DNA of 64,000 nucleotides from an uncultured bacterium (GCA_903888485.1 CAISTS010000010.1:22691-86690), one strand, 5' to 3'; positions 16,653-26,723 are shown, numbered from the stretch's first letter. The notes: generated by a model not told the origin, from the sequence alone. Numbers and translations are program-made.

Positions 16653-17543
16653 CTAGAAGCCGAGTCCGCTAAGGTCGACGTGTTTGTCGACCACCACGGC
16701 GAGGAACACGCCCGCCAGGTACTGCATCGAGAACAAGAAGTTGCGCTTGGCAAGCTCGCGCGAGGGATCTCGCACCAAGAGCCAGTTTAGCCACAGGAAG
16801 CGCAGACCGAAGCCGGTCGAGACCACGGCATACAGCACACCGAGGTTACCGGTCAGCACCGGCAAGAGGGCCGAGCCCACCAATGCGATGGTGTTGGCGA
16901 AAATCCATTTGGCGCAGGCGGCGTCACCTAGCACCACAGGCAGCATCGGCACGCCGGCCTTGGCGTAATCGTCTTTGATCAAGATCGCGAGCGACCAGAA
17001 GTGCGACGGCGTCCACAGGAACAGGGTGATCGCCATCAGCGCGGGCAGCAGCCACTGCGTCGCATCGACCGCCGCCGCGCCCGCGAGCACGGCGAAGCTG
17101 CCGGCGGCGCCGCCGATGATGATGTTGGTCCAGTGCAGACGCTTCAGCCACACGGTGTAGACGATGCCGTAGACGAAGGCGCCGAGGAACAGGTGTATCG
17201 CCACGACCCAGTTGAAGGCCAGCAGCGCGATCAGGCAGCCGGTGAGCAGCAGCGCGCCGGCGAACCACAGCGCGCGTGTCGCATCTAAGGTGCCGGCCGC
17301 GAGCGGGCGGCGCGCCGTGCGCGGCATCAGCCTGTCGAGGTCGCGGTCATAGAACTGGTTGAACACCGCCGAACCCGACGAGCCCAGCAGCATGGCGATG
17401 AACAGTACGAGAAGTTGGCGGCCGTCGACGTGCGTCGCCACCGCCGCATAGCCGGCCATGGCCGACAACGCGATCAGGAAGCCGATGCGCAATTTCATCA
17501 GCTCAAGGTAGCCGCGGATGGTCGTGCCTACGGACGCGCTCAT
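16653..17543 (-). CDS. ctaB: Protoheme IX farnesyltransferase (heme O synthase)
   Basis: This 296-residue integral membrane prenyltransferase of the UbiA superfamily adds farnesyl to heme b to make heme O, the precursor of heme A for aa3 oxidase. It has about nine helices. Diagnostic elements are NQFYDRDLDRLMPRTARRPL (the first Asp-rich motif), the TNIIIGGAAGSFAVLAG region and LFLWTPSHFWSLAIL with DDYAKAGVPMLP. In most alphaproteobacteria ctaB lies between ctaD and cox11. Here it has moved to the opposite strand beside an unusual oxidase-like subunit, 30 bases downstream of that gene, and is probably co-transcribed with it. Confidence 0.95.
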   Translation of the reverse strand: MSASVGTTIRGYLELMKLRIGFLIALSAMAGYAAVATHVDGRQLLVLFIAMLLGSSGSAVFNQFYDRDLDRLMPRTARRPLAAGTLDATRALWFAGALLLTGCLIALLAFNWVVAIHLFLGAFVYGIVYTVWLKRLHWTNIIIGGAAGSFAVLAGAAAVDATQWLLPALMAITLFLWTPSHFWSLAILIKDDYAKAGVPMLPVVLGDAACAKWIFANTIALVGSALLPVLTGNLGVLYAVVSTGFGLRFLWLNWLLVRDPSRELAKRNFLFSMQYLAGVFLAVVVDKHVDLSGLGF

Positions 17544-17573
17544 GGCCGTTTTCTAACCGCTTGATAAGTCGAG

Positions 17574-19061
17574 TTATTCTGTCCCCGCCCGGGACGCGCC
17601 CGGGTGAGCTGTTGCCGTAACATCATGCTCGGCCTTTGCCAACAGCAATTTCCCGGCCAGAACGATGAATATGATGCCGCCCGCCACCGCGATGACGCCG
17701 CCGACGCCCTGCACAATCAGGAAGGTCAGCTTTGTAACGGTGTCGATCTCCTGGGCCGCGCCCGCGGTCTTGCGCGCGACTCCTTCCAGACCGGCGACAT
17801 AAAGTCCCAGCGAGTGGATGAATTGTCCGCCGCCCAGCAGCAGATACATCGCCGTACGCAGGCGCCGGCGGGGCGTGCGCTTGCCGAGGAGCGGCAAGAA
17901 CAATCCGAAATAAAGCGCGATGAAACCGAGCGTCACCGCGATCAGCATGGCGTGGTAGTGGCTGGGCGTGCGCGTATCGACCGAGCCTTCAAAGAAGCCG
18001 ATGGCGCCGCCGAAAGCGAACAGAAGCAACGCGGCCACCACCGCTTTGACTTCGGGCGCGCCATGCCAGATGTCGCGACGGCGGCGCACCGCCAGGGCGG
18101 CGACGCTGCCGAGCACCACGGTTGCCGGGATGGGGAGCGCGAACCAATAAAGGTGCGTGAAGGTCAGGCGCATCGCCGGGCTGCCGCCATCATAAGTGAG
18201 ATAGAGCAGCGGTCCCGCAGCAGCGCCTGCCACCAGAAGCAGCATCATCGCCTTGAACAACGGCGGCGGTAGCGGCGTCTCGCCCAGCGCGACGCGTGAG
18301 AGAAAGTAGAAGCCGCACAACATCAGCGCGGTGTTGGCGAACTGCAGGATATGGCCGCCGCCCCAGGTCACATACTCCGCTGCGCCAACAGTACCGAGGT
18401 TCTCCGGCAGCGTGAGATAAGCCGCGCCGAAGCACACCATGGCGATGAGCGTGATGACGCCGGCGCAGGCGACACCAAACGCGCCCGCTTCGACGAAACG
18501 CTGGCGCGAGAGCAGCACCAGCAGGCGCAGGATCGGCAGCGCGAGACTCGCCAGCAGCAGCACAAGACCGCCGACGTACAAGGGATGCACGAGGATCGGC
18601 ACGTAGTTGTTGATCGACGGCTCGCCGAGATCGGCCAGCGCCGGGATCAACAGCAGAATGAAACTGAGGCCGAAACCATAAACAGCGGCGCGTCCGACAA
18701 CAATACCGAGCGGACTGGGCGCAACGCCGCTGTCGGCGGCCGATTGCGCCGTCACCGCCACGGTCATGGCGCCTTGCACCCCGAGGTACCACACGACGAA
18801 GGCAAAACTGACATGAACGACAATCAGCTTGTGAAAGAAGGTCTGGCCCGTCCAGGGCAGCAGCACCTCGGAGCCCGGCACGCGGCTGAGCGCGAGCAAC
18901 AATGCGAGCAAGCCCGCGAGAGCCAGCGCCGCCAGGGGCAGCACGGTCCAGCCTTTGAGTTCGATGCGTAAATCTTTGGTCAGCTTGCCGGCGAAGTGTC
19001 CGTCGACCGGCACATCTATCGGCGGCGGCAGCGATCGGGCGATGACGTCTTTATCGTCCAT
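17574..19061 (-). CDS. Divergent heme-copper oxidase subunit I-like membrane protein with incomplete CuB site
   Basis: This 495-residue protein has about 12 hydrophobic helices and aligns by eye with heme-copper oxidase subunit I. His83 (KLIVVHVSFAF) matches the low-spin heme ligand. His237 (TWGGGHILQF) matches the first CuB ligand but lacks the following Tyr. Thr302-His303 (TFTHLYW) sits where the CuB His-His pair belongs. Asp362-Thr-x5-His368-x-His370 matches the DT-x5-H-x-H heme ligand motif exactly. So both hemes could bind while CuB keeps two of three ligands. It is followed by ctaB and preceded by DUF420 and a small membrane protein. It could be a divergent oxidase or NO-reductase, a sensor, or an assembly factor; no subunit II accompanies it. 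Confidence 0.75.
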   Translation of the reverse strand: MDDKDVIARSLPPPIDVPVDGHFAGKLTKDLRIELKGWTVLPLAALALAGLLALLLALSRVPGSEVLLPWTGQTFFHKLIVVHVSFAFVVWYLGVQGAMTVAVTAQSAADSGVAPSPLGIVVGRAAVYGFGLSFILLLIPALADLGEPSINNYVPILVHPLYVGGLVLLLASLALPILRLLVLLSRQRFVEAGAFGVACAGVITLIAMVCFGAAYLTLPENLGTVGAAEYVTWGGGHILQFANTALMLCGFYFLSRVALGETPLPPPLFKAMMLLLVAGAAAGPLLYLTYDGGSPAMRLTFTHLYWFALPIPATVVLGSVAALAVRRRRDIWHGAPEVKAVVAALLLFAFGGAIGFFEGSVDTRTPSHYHAMLIAVTLGFIALYFGLFLPLLGKRTPRRRLRTAMYLLLGGGQFIHSLGLYVAGLEGVARKTAGAAQEIDTVTKLTFLIVQGVGGVIAVAGGIIFIVLAGKLLLAKAEHDVTATAHPGASRAGTE

Positions 19062-19091
19062 GCGTGTCGTCCATGCCCGGTACCCCGCGCA

Positions 19092-19523
19092 TCAGGCCGG
19101 CGGCGGATAAACGTGATACAGAATCGCATAGATCACCACGCCGGTCACCGTGACGTACAACCAGATCGGCAAGGTCCAGCGTGCAAGCGCGCGATGGCGA
19201 TCGAAATTCCCGTGCAGCGAATGCCAGGCCGTCACGGCGATCATGGGGGTCGCGATGGTCGCGAGAATTACGTGGCTGATCAGGAGCGCGTAGTAGACAG
19301 GCACGGTCCAGCCGGTGCCGGGGAACTTAAAGATCGGTGCCGTGAAGTGATAGGCAAGGTAGCTGGCCAAAAAGACAGCCGACACGATAATGGCCGCCAG
19401 CATGAACTTCTTGTGCATCTCGCGGTTGCCGGAACGGATGAACGCGAACGCGATCACTAGGAGCACGGTTGATAGCGCGTTCAGCACGGCGTTGACGTGC
19501 GGCAAGACGCTCGCGGTGGTCAT
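19092..19523 (-). CDS. DUF420 membrane protein (CtaM-like oxidase assembly factor)
   Basis: This 143-residue protein has four predicted transmembrane helices and matches DUF420, whose Bacillus/Staphylococcus member CtaM is required for heme A-containing terminal oxidases. Family features seen are VNAVLNALSTVLL with RSGNREMHKKFMLAA near the N-terminus, SYLAYHFT, and YxxLLISHVILA with LHGNFDRHRALARWTLPIWLYVTVTGVVIY. Conserved His residues are present in each helix pair. The ATG at 19523 is preferred; a TTG at 19535 would overlap the stop of the upstream small gene. It lies 30 bases upstream of the oxidase-like gene and is probably in one operon with it and ctaB. Confidence 0.85.
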   Translation of the reverse strand: MTTASVLPHVNAVLNALSTVLLVIAFAFIRSGNREMHKKFMLAAIIVSAVFLASYLAYHFTAPIFKFPGTGWTVPVYYALLISHVILATIATPMIAVTAWHSLHGNFDRHRALARWTLPIWLYVTVTGVVIYAILYHVYPPPA

Positions 19524-19531
19524 GGCCTCGC

Positions 19532-19666
19532 TCAAGGCCCCTTTACCGCCGTCTTGATGATGAAGCTGAGGTACATGACCAGCGAAATGCCCACGGCCAC
19601 GACCGCAATGATGATGTTTCTGCGGCGCGCTTCTTTGTCGAGGGGGGGCTGTGGTTCAGGATTCAC
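19532..19666 (-). CDS. 44-residue single-pass membrane protein upstream of DUF420
   Basis: This short frame starts with GTG and encodes a hydrophilic head (NPEPQPPLDKEARRRN), one transmembrane helix of about 20 residues (IIIAVVAVGISLVMYLSFII) and a short basic tail. Its stop overlaps the reading frame of the DUF420 gene, implying translational coupling. Size, topology and context resemble the small CoxF-type proteins of alphaproteobacterial oxidase loci, though the sequence is too short for a firm family call. The positive-inside rule places the N-terminus in the cytoplasm. An ATG two bases upstream is unusable because a stop follows it at once. Confidence 0.6.
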   Translation of the reverse strand: MNPEPQPPLDKEARRRNIIIAVVAVGISLVMYLSFIIKTAVKGP

Positions 19667-19996
19667 ATCTTGCCTTTCGGTACTTTAAATCGCGCCCCTT
19701 CGTAACCGACGCGGACGCGCGGGGAAACCCCCTTACAGAGCGGGCCATGTTACAAAGCGGACCTTCACTCAGGCCTCATACGTGCCGTGTCGCAGACCGA
19801 AAAAGAGCAAGGTTCTCGCGACTTTACGGGGCGTGTGTGTTCGGCTAGTCTGCCCGCCGTGGGCGAGAGGTCGGGGATCGGGCTCTCGGTTAACCCTCGG
19901 GGAAATAACGATAAAATAAATACCTCGATTTTGAGTCGAACCGCCTGGCGGGGGCGATTGGGTCGCGACCGTCACGGATTATAATGGAGACCGAGC
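19667..19996. promoter_or_regulatory. Divergent intergenic region of the oxidase assembly and cox operons
   Basis: These 330 bases separate the minus-strand assembly operon from coxB and must contain promoters for both. An AT-rich stretch (19908-19935) is the likeliest core promoter area for coxB. On the minus strand CTTTGTAACAT (19747-19757) resembles the TGTAAC core of OmpR-type sites. GGAGA before the coxB GTG is the ribosome binding site. No coding frame in the region looks real. Confidence 0.4.
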
Positions 19997-20830
19997 GTGA
20001 CTCGTTTTGTCTGGGCGGCCGCGGCCGCCGTATCAAGCGTCCTTCTCAGCTTTCAAGCATCCGCGCAGGAGATGCCGACACCCTCATTCCCGCATCCGTG
20101 GCAGCTTGGCCTGCAGACGCCAGCCACCACCGGCGCCGAGATGCTCGTCAGCTTTCACACTTTGCTGATGTGGGTGATCACGGCGATCTCGCTGTTCGTC
20201 CTGGTGCTGCTGCTGGTCTGCATCTTCAAATTCAACGAGAAGGCCAACCCGATCCCGGCCAAGTGGTCGCACAACACTTTGCTTGAGATCGTCTGGACCG
20301 CCATTCCCGTCCTGATCCTCGTGGTCATCGCGGTGCCCTCGTACCGCCTCCTGTATTACCTCGATCAGACCACCGAAGCCGAGATGACGATCAAGGTCAC
20401 CGGCAACCAATGGTACTGGAGCTATGAGTATCCCGACAGCGAAGTGTCCTTCGACGCGCTCGCGCTCCTGCCCGAGGAAATCGACGTCACGAAGGGCCAG
20501 TATCGCCTGCTCGAGACCGACGAACATGTCGTCCTGCCGGTCGATACCAACATTCGCCTCTTGTTCACCGCCACCGATGTCATCCACGCTTGGACGATCC
20601 CCGCCTTCGCCGTGAAGCTCGACGCCATGCCGGGCCGCACCAACGAGACCTGGGTGAACGTAAAGGTCCCGGGCCGCTACTATGGCCAATGCTCGGAATT
20701 GTGCGGTCCCGATCACTCGAACATGCCGATCGTCGTCGATGCGGTCAGCAAGGAAGAGTACCAAAAGTGGATCGAGAGCAAGAAGCAGGCCAATGCGGCC
20801 AAATCCACCGTCAAGCTTGCCGCGCAGTAA
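19997..20830 (+). CDS. coxB: Cytochrome c oxidase subunit II
   Basis: This 277-residue subunit of the aa3-type oxidase has a signal peptide (residues 1-23), two membrane helices (about 48-76 and 93-117) and a periplasmic cupredoxin domain. The CuA ligands are all visible: His197, Cys232, Glu234, Cys236, His240 and Met243 in GQCSELCGPDHSNMP. The aromatic patch GNQWYWSYEY takes electrons from cytochrome c. The GTG start has GGAGA six bases upstream. It is the first gene of the run coxB-ctaD-cox11-ctaE-DUF983. Confidence 0.96.
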   Translation: MTRFVWAAAAAVSSVLLSFQASAQEMPTPSFPHPWQLGLQTPATTGAEMLVSFHTLLMWVITAISLFVLVLLLVCIFKFNEKANPIPAKWSHNTLLEIVWTAIPVLILVVIAVPSYRLLYYLDQTTEAEMTIKVTGNQWYWSYEYPDSEVSFDALALLPEEIDVTKGQYRLLETDEHVVLPVDTNIRLLFTATDVIHAWTIPAFAVKLDAMPGRTNETWVNVKVPGRYYGQCSELCGPDHSNMPIVVDAVSKEEYQKWIESKKQANAAKSTVKLAAQ

Positions 20831-20858
20831 GCGGCACTTTCAAAGAAGTCCGGAGTAA

Positions 20859-22496
<1,638 letters not shown>

Positions 22497-22517
22497 GACC
22501 TGGGGTTCGGCAGCGCC

Positions 22518-23132
22518 ATGGATCAAAAGAAGCTAAACCGGCGCAATGCGCTCCTGGGGACGGCCACACTTGCCGTCGCCGGAGGCATGATCGGTTTCGC
22601 TTTCGCCATGGTGCCGCTGTACTCGATCATCTGCGAGAAGCTGGGCTGGGAAGGCACACCGCAGCGCGCGTCTGCGGCGTCCTCCGTGATCTCGGATACG
22701 ATCGTAACCGTGCGCTTCGATGCCAATTCCGAAAAACAGCTCAAGTGGAAATTCCAGCCGGTCGAGCGTGCGGTAACGATGAAGCTTGGCGAGACCAAGA
22801 CCGTCTTCTACCGCGCCACCAACATGTCCGACGAGATCGTCACCGGGAACGCAACGTTCAACGTGACGCCCGAGAAGACCGCGCAATATTTCAACAAGCT
22901 CGAGTGCTTCTGCTTTCAAGAGCAAACCCTCGCCCCGGGCCAAACCGTCGACATGGGCGTGACCTTCTTTGTCGACCCGGCTCTGCTGAAAAACACGACT
23001 GCCAACGAAGTGCGTACGATCACGCTGTCTTACACGTTCTTCAAATCCGACAAGGCCGACGCGGCCGATGCGGACATCACCAAGCTAACGCTGGCGCCGA
23101 AAGATGGCGCCGGTGCTGCCAAACTGAACTAG
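22518..23132 (+). CDS. ctaG: Cytochrome c oxidase assembly protein Cox11 (CuB insertion)
   Basis: This 204-residue protein has one N-terminal membrane anchor (about residues 13-36, [21 protein letters not shown]) and a periplasmic Ig-like domain. It delivers copper to the CuB site of subunit I. The copper-binding motif ECFCFQEQ is intact, and family features [36 protein letters not shown] and TITLSYTFF are all present. It sits 21 bases after ctaD. The ctaB gene normally found between ctaD and cox11 is absent here and lies on the opposite strand upstream. Confidence 0.95.
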   Translation: MDQKKLNRRNALLGTATLAVAGGMIGFAFAMVPLYSIICEKLGWEGTPQRASAASSVISDTIVTVRFDANSEKQLKWKFQPVERAVTMKLGETKTVFYRATNMSDEIVTGNATFNVTPEKTAQYFNKLECFCFQEQTLAPGQTVDMGVTFFVDPALLKNTTANEVRTITLSYTFFKSDKADAADADITKLTLAPKDGAGAAKLN

Positions 23133-23154
23133 AAGCTCATAAAGGACTTTGCCG

Positions 23155-23988
23155 ATGAGTTCACACGCCACCAAACATCCCTTCCACATGGTCAACCCGA
23201 GCCCATGGCCCGCGCTTGGCTCTTTCGGTGCCCTGGTACTAGCCATCGGTGCGGTCTTGTTCTTCCACAAGACGCCAGTATTCGGCATGGAGCCGGGCAT
23301 CTTCAAAATCGTGCCCGGTTTAGCCATCGTCGTCTTCACGATGGTCATGTGGTGGCGCGATGTCGTCCATGAGTCGGTCGTCGAGCACGCCCACAGCGAG
23401 CAAACGAGCCATGGCCTGCGCCTCGGCATGGCCCTGTTCATCACCTCGGAAGTGATGTTCTTCGTCGCCTTCTTCTGGGCCTTCTTCCATAACGCGCTGG
23501 GCTTCTCGACCAACGTGCTGCAATGGCCGCCGGAAGGCATCACGCCGCTGGAAGCTTGGGACCTGCCCTTCTACAACACCGTCATCCTGCTCACCTCGGG
23601 CGGCACGCTGACCCGCGCCCACATCTTCATCGAGAAGGGCGACAACAAGACCGCGGCGCGCTGGATCTTCATCACCGCCGCGCTGGGCACCCTCTTCCTC
23701 GGGCTTCAGGCCTACGAATACGTGCATGCCTCCTTCAAACTTACCGAAGGCGTGTTCCCGTCGACCTTCTACCTGGCCACGGGCTTCCACGGCTTCCACG
23801 TGTTCGTCGGCACCGTGTTCCTGACTGTCTGCGGCTTCCGCGCCGCGAAGGGCCACTTCACGGCCCACAAGCACATCGGCTTCCAGGCCGCCGCCTGGTA
23901 TTGGCACTTCGTCGACGTGGTCTGGTTGTTCCTGTTCGTCTGGGTCTACTGGCTGCTTGGCCCCCCGGTCCGCGCGTTCGGCGGCTAA
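23155..23988 (+). CDS. ctaE: Cytochrome c oxidase subunit III
   Basis: This 277-residue subunit III has seven predicted helices. Recognisable elements are HPFHMVNPSPWPALGSFGAL at the start, WWRDVVHES, SEVMFFVAFFWAFFHNAL with the conserved Glu, and FYLATGFHGFHVFVGTVFL, ending in WYWHFVDVVWLFLFVWVYW. It stabilises the catalytic core and proton uptake. The ATG at 23155 follows AAAGGACTT at good spacing; a TTG six bases upstream is less likely. A strong terminator follows, so the oxidase operon proper appears to end here. Confidence 0.96.
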   Translation: MSSHATKHPFHMVNPSPWPALGSFGALVLAIGAVLFFHKTPVFGMEPGIFKIVPGLAIVVFTMVMWWRDVVHESVVEHAHSEQTSHGLRLGMALFITSEVMFFVAFFWAFFHNALGFSTNVLQWPPEGITPLEAWDLPFYNTVILLTSGGTLTRAHIFIEKGDNKTAARWIFITAALGTLFLGLQAYEYVHASFKLTEGVFPSTFYLATGFHGFHVFVGTVFLTVCGFRAAKGHFTAHKHIGFQAAAWYWHFVDVVWLFLFVWVYWLLGPPVRAFGG

Positions 23989-24010
23989 GACCGAAAGACA
24001 CCCAATATAA

Positions 24011-24039
24011 AAGGGCCGGCCCACAGCCGGCCCTTTTCA
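24011..24039 (+). terminator. Terminator after ctaE
   Basis: A perfect 10-bp GC-rich stem (AAGGGCCGGC / GCCGGCCCTT) with a five-base loop is followed by TTCATTT. It separates ctaE from the DUF983 gene, which therefore needs its own promoter or read-through. Confidence 0.85.
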
Positions 24040-24074
24040 TTTATGATCGTAGCGTTGGTTACTGTGAGGATGTC

Positions 24075-24458
24075 ATGACGACAGCTCCCCGTACGAGCGC
24101 TCCGTTGCTGGTCGCGGCCCTGGGCTGCCGCTGTCCGCGCTGCGGCCGGGGACGCCTCTTCGACGGCTACCTCAAAATCGCACCCGGCTGCGAGGTGTGC
24201 GGCTTGTCGTTTGGCGGCAGCGACACTGGCGACGGCCCGGCCTACTTCATCATGCTGCCGCTGTGCATCATTACGTCGGTGTCCGCGCTGCTCTTCGAGC
24301 TGAAGTTCGCGCCGCCCATGTGGGTGCACATGGTCATCTGGCCGCTGTTCATCGCAGCCGCGGTAGGCTTTTCGCTGCGGCCGGTGAAGGCGACTATGGT
24401 CGCCCTCCAGTACCGCTACCGCGACGTCGAGAGCGACGACGGAAACACAAATTTTTAG
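24075..24458 (+). CDS. DUF983 membrane protein
   Basis: This 127-residue protein has an N-terminal zinc-ribbon-like part with two Cys pairs (CRCPRCGRGRLFDGYL and GCEVCGLSF). Two membrane helices follow (about 57-75 and 82-101), then a short basic tail with RYRDVE. DUF983 genes accompany cytochrome oxidase genes in alphaproteobacteria, where they follow ctaE and precede SURF1; a role in oxidase biogenesis is inferred from that context. Here no SURF1 follows, and the next gene is an unrelated hydrolase of different composition. GTGAGGA lies upstream of the ATG. Confidence 0.87.
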   Translation: MTTAPRTSAPLLVAALGCRCPRCGRGRLFDGYLKIAPGCEVCGLSFGGSDTGDGPAYFIMLPLCIITSVSALLFELKFAPPMWVHMVIWPLFIAAAVGFSLRPVKATMVALQYRYRDVESDDGNTNF

Positions 24459-24481
24459 TTCAGCGACCGGATACCAAGACA

Positions 24482-25201
24482 ATGAGAAGCTCGATCGAGG
24501 CCGTTCTCTTCGATCTGGGCAATACCCTCGTCTCCTACTATCAACCGGTCGATTTTCCGCCGATTTTGGAACGTTCCATATCCGCCGTCGGCGATACGTT
24601 GCACGCTATGGGACATAACATCGATCGGAAAGGAGTTAACGAGCGTGCACTTCGATTCAACCGTGAACGCGATGACTTGAGGGTGTGGCCGCTGCATGAG
24701 CGGCTGGTGGATATATTCGGCCTTAAGGCTGACCTATTGGCCCCTAACGACCTTGCCCTCATCATGGAGCGATTCCTCGGTCCGATATTTGCTGTTGCTA
24801 AGGTTGATCTCGATGCAGTGCCGGTGTTGACAAGCATCAGGGCTCTCGGACTGAAGAGTGCAATCGTCTCTAACACGCCGTGGGGCAGCCCGGCTAAACC
24901 GTGGCGTAGAGAGCTGGATAGGTGGGGACTGTTAGCGATGGTTGACGAAGCTGTTTTCTGTGTTGATGCCGGATGGAGGAAGCCCGCTGCCGAGATCTTC
25001 AGCCATGCCCTCTCACTCCTAGATATCGCCCCCAATCAAGCGGTGTTCGTGGGGGACGACATGCGCTGGGACGTGGAAGGCGCGCGCAATGCCGGCATGA
25101 AGGCGATACTCTTGTCTCAAACTGACGAGTGTTCAGGTTCCCCTACAATTCGATGCTTGAAGGACCTGGTGCCGCTCCTGCAAACGCTCGCAAATAACTA
25201 A
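24482..25201 (+). CDS. HAD-superfamily hydrolase of atypical composition
   Basis: This 239-residue HAD-like protein has motif I in VLFDLGNTL with nucleophile Asp11, motif II in KSAIVSNTPWG, Lys in GWRKPAAEIF and motif IV VFVGDDMRWDVEGARNAGM. The residue two after Asp11 is Gly13 rather than the Asp that serves as acid/base in phosphatases. This favours a dehalogenase-like or otherwise modified reaction over a standard phosphatase. Codon use is visibly less GC-rich than that of flanking genes, which suggests acquisition. It occupies the place where SURF1 usually lies. The start has no strong ribosome binding site. Confidence 0.82.
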   Translation: MRSSIEAVLFDLGNTLVSYYQPVDFPPILERSISAVGDTLHAMGHNIDRKGVNERALRFNRERDDLRVWPLHERLVDIFGLKADLLAPNDLALIMERFLGPIFAVAKVDLDAVPVLTSIRALGLKSAIVSNTPWGSPAKPWRRELDRWGLLAMVDEAVFCVDAGWRKPAAEIFSHALSLLDIAPNQAVFVGDDMRWDVEGARNAGMKAILLSQTDECSGSPTIRCLKDLVPLLQTLANN

Positions 25202-25227
25202 GGGCGGAGGCTCTTCGCCCCCGCCCT
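25201..25227. terminator. Hairpin between convergent HAD and amt genes
   Basis: AGGGCGG (25201-25207) pairs with CCGCCCT (25221-25227), and further pairs can form inside. It lies directly after the HAD stop codon and 18 bases from the end of amt. Only short T runs flank it, so its efficiency is uncertain. Confidence 0.5.
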
Positions 25228-25245
25228 TCCGTAGGAGATTCACTC

Positions 25246-26469
25246 TTAGAAGCTCTTGCGGCCCACGATGTCTTCGTCGGGGGTCGACGAGATCTTATGG
25301 ATCGCGAGGTCGGCGCCGACGTATTCCTGCTCTTCAGTAAGCCGGATGCCGACGCTCTTCTTGAGTACACCGTAGACAACAAAGCCGGCGATCGCGGCGA
25401 TGACGATGCCGATCAGCGTGCCCATAAGCTGAGACATGAAGGTCACCCCGCCCATGCCGCCAAGGGCCTCGAGGCCGAATACCCCGCACAGGATGCCGCC
25501 CAGGGTGCCGCAGAGGCCGTGCAGCGGCCACACACCGAGCACGTCGTCGATCTTCAGCTTGTTCTGCTGCCAATTGAAGGCGAACACGAACAGGATGCCG
25601 GCGGCGGCGCCCGTGATCAGCGCACCCACCGGATGCATGACATCCGAGCCCGCGCAGACGGCGACGAGGCCGGCGAGCGCGCCGTTATGGATGAAGCCTG
25701 GGTCATTGCGGCTGACGAACAGCGAGGCCAGGATGCCCCCGACCATGGCGAGCAGCGAGTTGACCGCCACGAGGCCCGAGACCGCCTCCAGCTTCTGCGC
25801 GCTCATGACGTTGAAGCCGAACCAGCCCACCGACAGCACCCAAGCGCCGAGGGCGAGCCAGACGATGTTCGAAGGCGGCATACCGACCGATTGGCCATCC
25901 TTGCCGTAACGGCCCTTGCGCGCGCCCAGCATCAGGACAGCCCCTAGTGCGATCCATCCGCCCATGGCGTGCACGACCACCGAGCCCGCGAAGTCATGGA
26001 ACTTGGCGCCAAAGGCGCCCTCCATGAAGTCCTGGAAGCCGTAGTTGTTGTTCCAGGCGAGCCCTTCAAAGAAAGGATAGACCAGCGCCACCAGCACGAA
26101 GGTCGCCACGAGTTGGGGGTAGAACTTGGCGCGCTCGGCAATACCGCCGGAGATGATCGCCGGGATCGCAGCCGCGAAGGTCAGGAGGAAGAAGAACTTC
26201 ACCAGGTCGTAGCCCTGAGGCGCAAAGCTGCTGCCTTCCCTGACGCCCGAGATCATCTGTGCGCCCTGCAGGAAGCTCACGCCGTAAGCGATGCTGTAGC
26301 CGATGAAAAAATACGCGACGGTGGAGGCCGCGAAATCGACCAGGATCTTCACCAGCGCGTTGACCTGCGCGCGCTTGCGCACCGTGCCCACTTCAAGAAA
26401 CGCGAAGCCCGCGTGCATGGCGAGCACCATGACCGCGCCGATCAGAATGAAAAAGACATCAGAACCCAT
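25246..26469 (-). CDS. amt: Ammonium transporter (Amt/Mep/Rh family)
   Basis: This 407-residue membrane channel has 11 predicted helices. Conserved features are the Asp159 region FHDFAGSVVVHAMGGW with pore His167, the second pore His in LHGLCGTLGGILCG, and the N-terminal HAGFAFLEVGTVRKRAQVN of the Amt branch that lacks a cleaved signal peptide. The ATG at 26469 has GGAGG eight bases upstream. It conducts ammonium or ammonia into the cell. No glnK/glnB gene, the usual partner that blocks Amt, is adjacent, so control must come from elsewhere. Confidence 0.95.
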   Translation of the reverse strand: MGSDVFFILIGAVMVLAMHAGFAFLEVGTVRKRAQVNALVKILVDFAASTVAYFFIGYSIAYGVSFLQGAQMISGVREGSSFAPQGYDLVKFFFLLTFAAAIPAIISGGIAERAKFYPQLVATFVLVALVYPFFEGLAWNNNYGFQDFMEGAFGAKFHDFAGSVVVHAMGGWIALGAVLMLGARKGRYGKDGQSVGMPPSNIVWLALGAWVLSVGWFGFNVMSAQKLEAVSGLVAVNSLLAMVGGILASLFVSRNDPGFIHNGALAGLVAVCAGSDVMHPVGALITGAAAGILFVFAFNWQQNKLKIDDVLGVWPLHGLCGTLGGILCGVFGLEALGGMGGVTFMSQLMGTLIGIVIAAIAGFVVYGVLKKSVGIRLTEEQEYVGADLAIHKISSTPDEDIVGRKSF

Positions 26470-26723
26470 CGTTGGATCCTCCCCTTCGCTACGGCGGCGC
26501 TCCCTCCCAGGGACACCGCCTGATTCCCGAAGTCCGTCGTTGAACCTCAGGCAACACAAGGCGGCGGCCGGATTGCTTCCGCGCCGCCACTTCATGACAC
26601 CCCTCGCAAGAACCGTGCCGCCGCACGTTTTTCAAGGAAATCAGGGGCTTGTATTTTGGTGCAGTGCACACCATGCGGTATATTGCCTAAGGCGGCAGCA
26701 CCATATCCTGTAGTGGTTAATTG

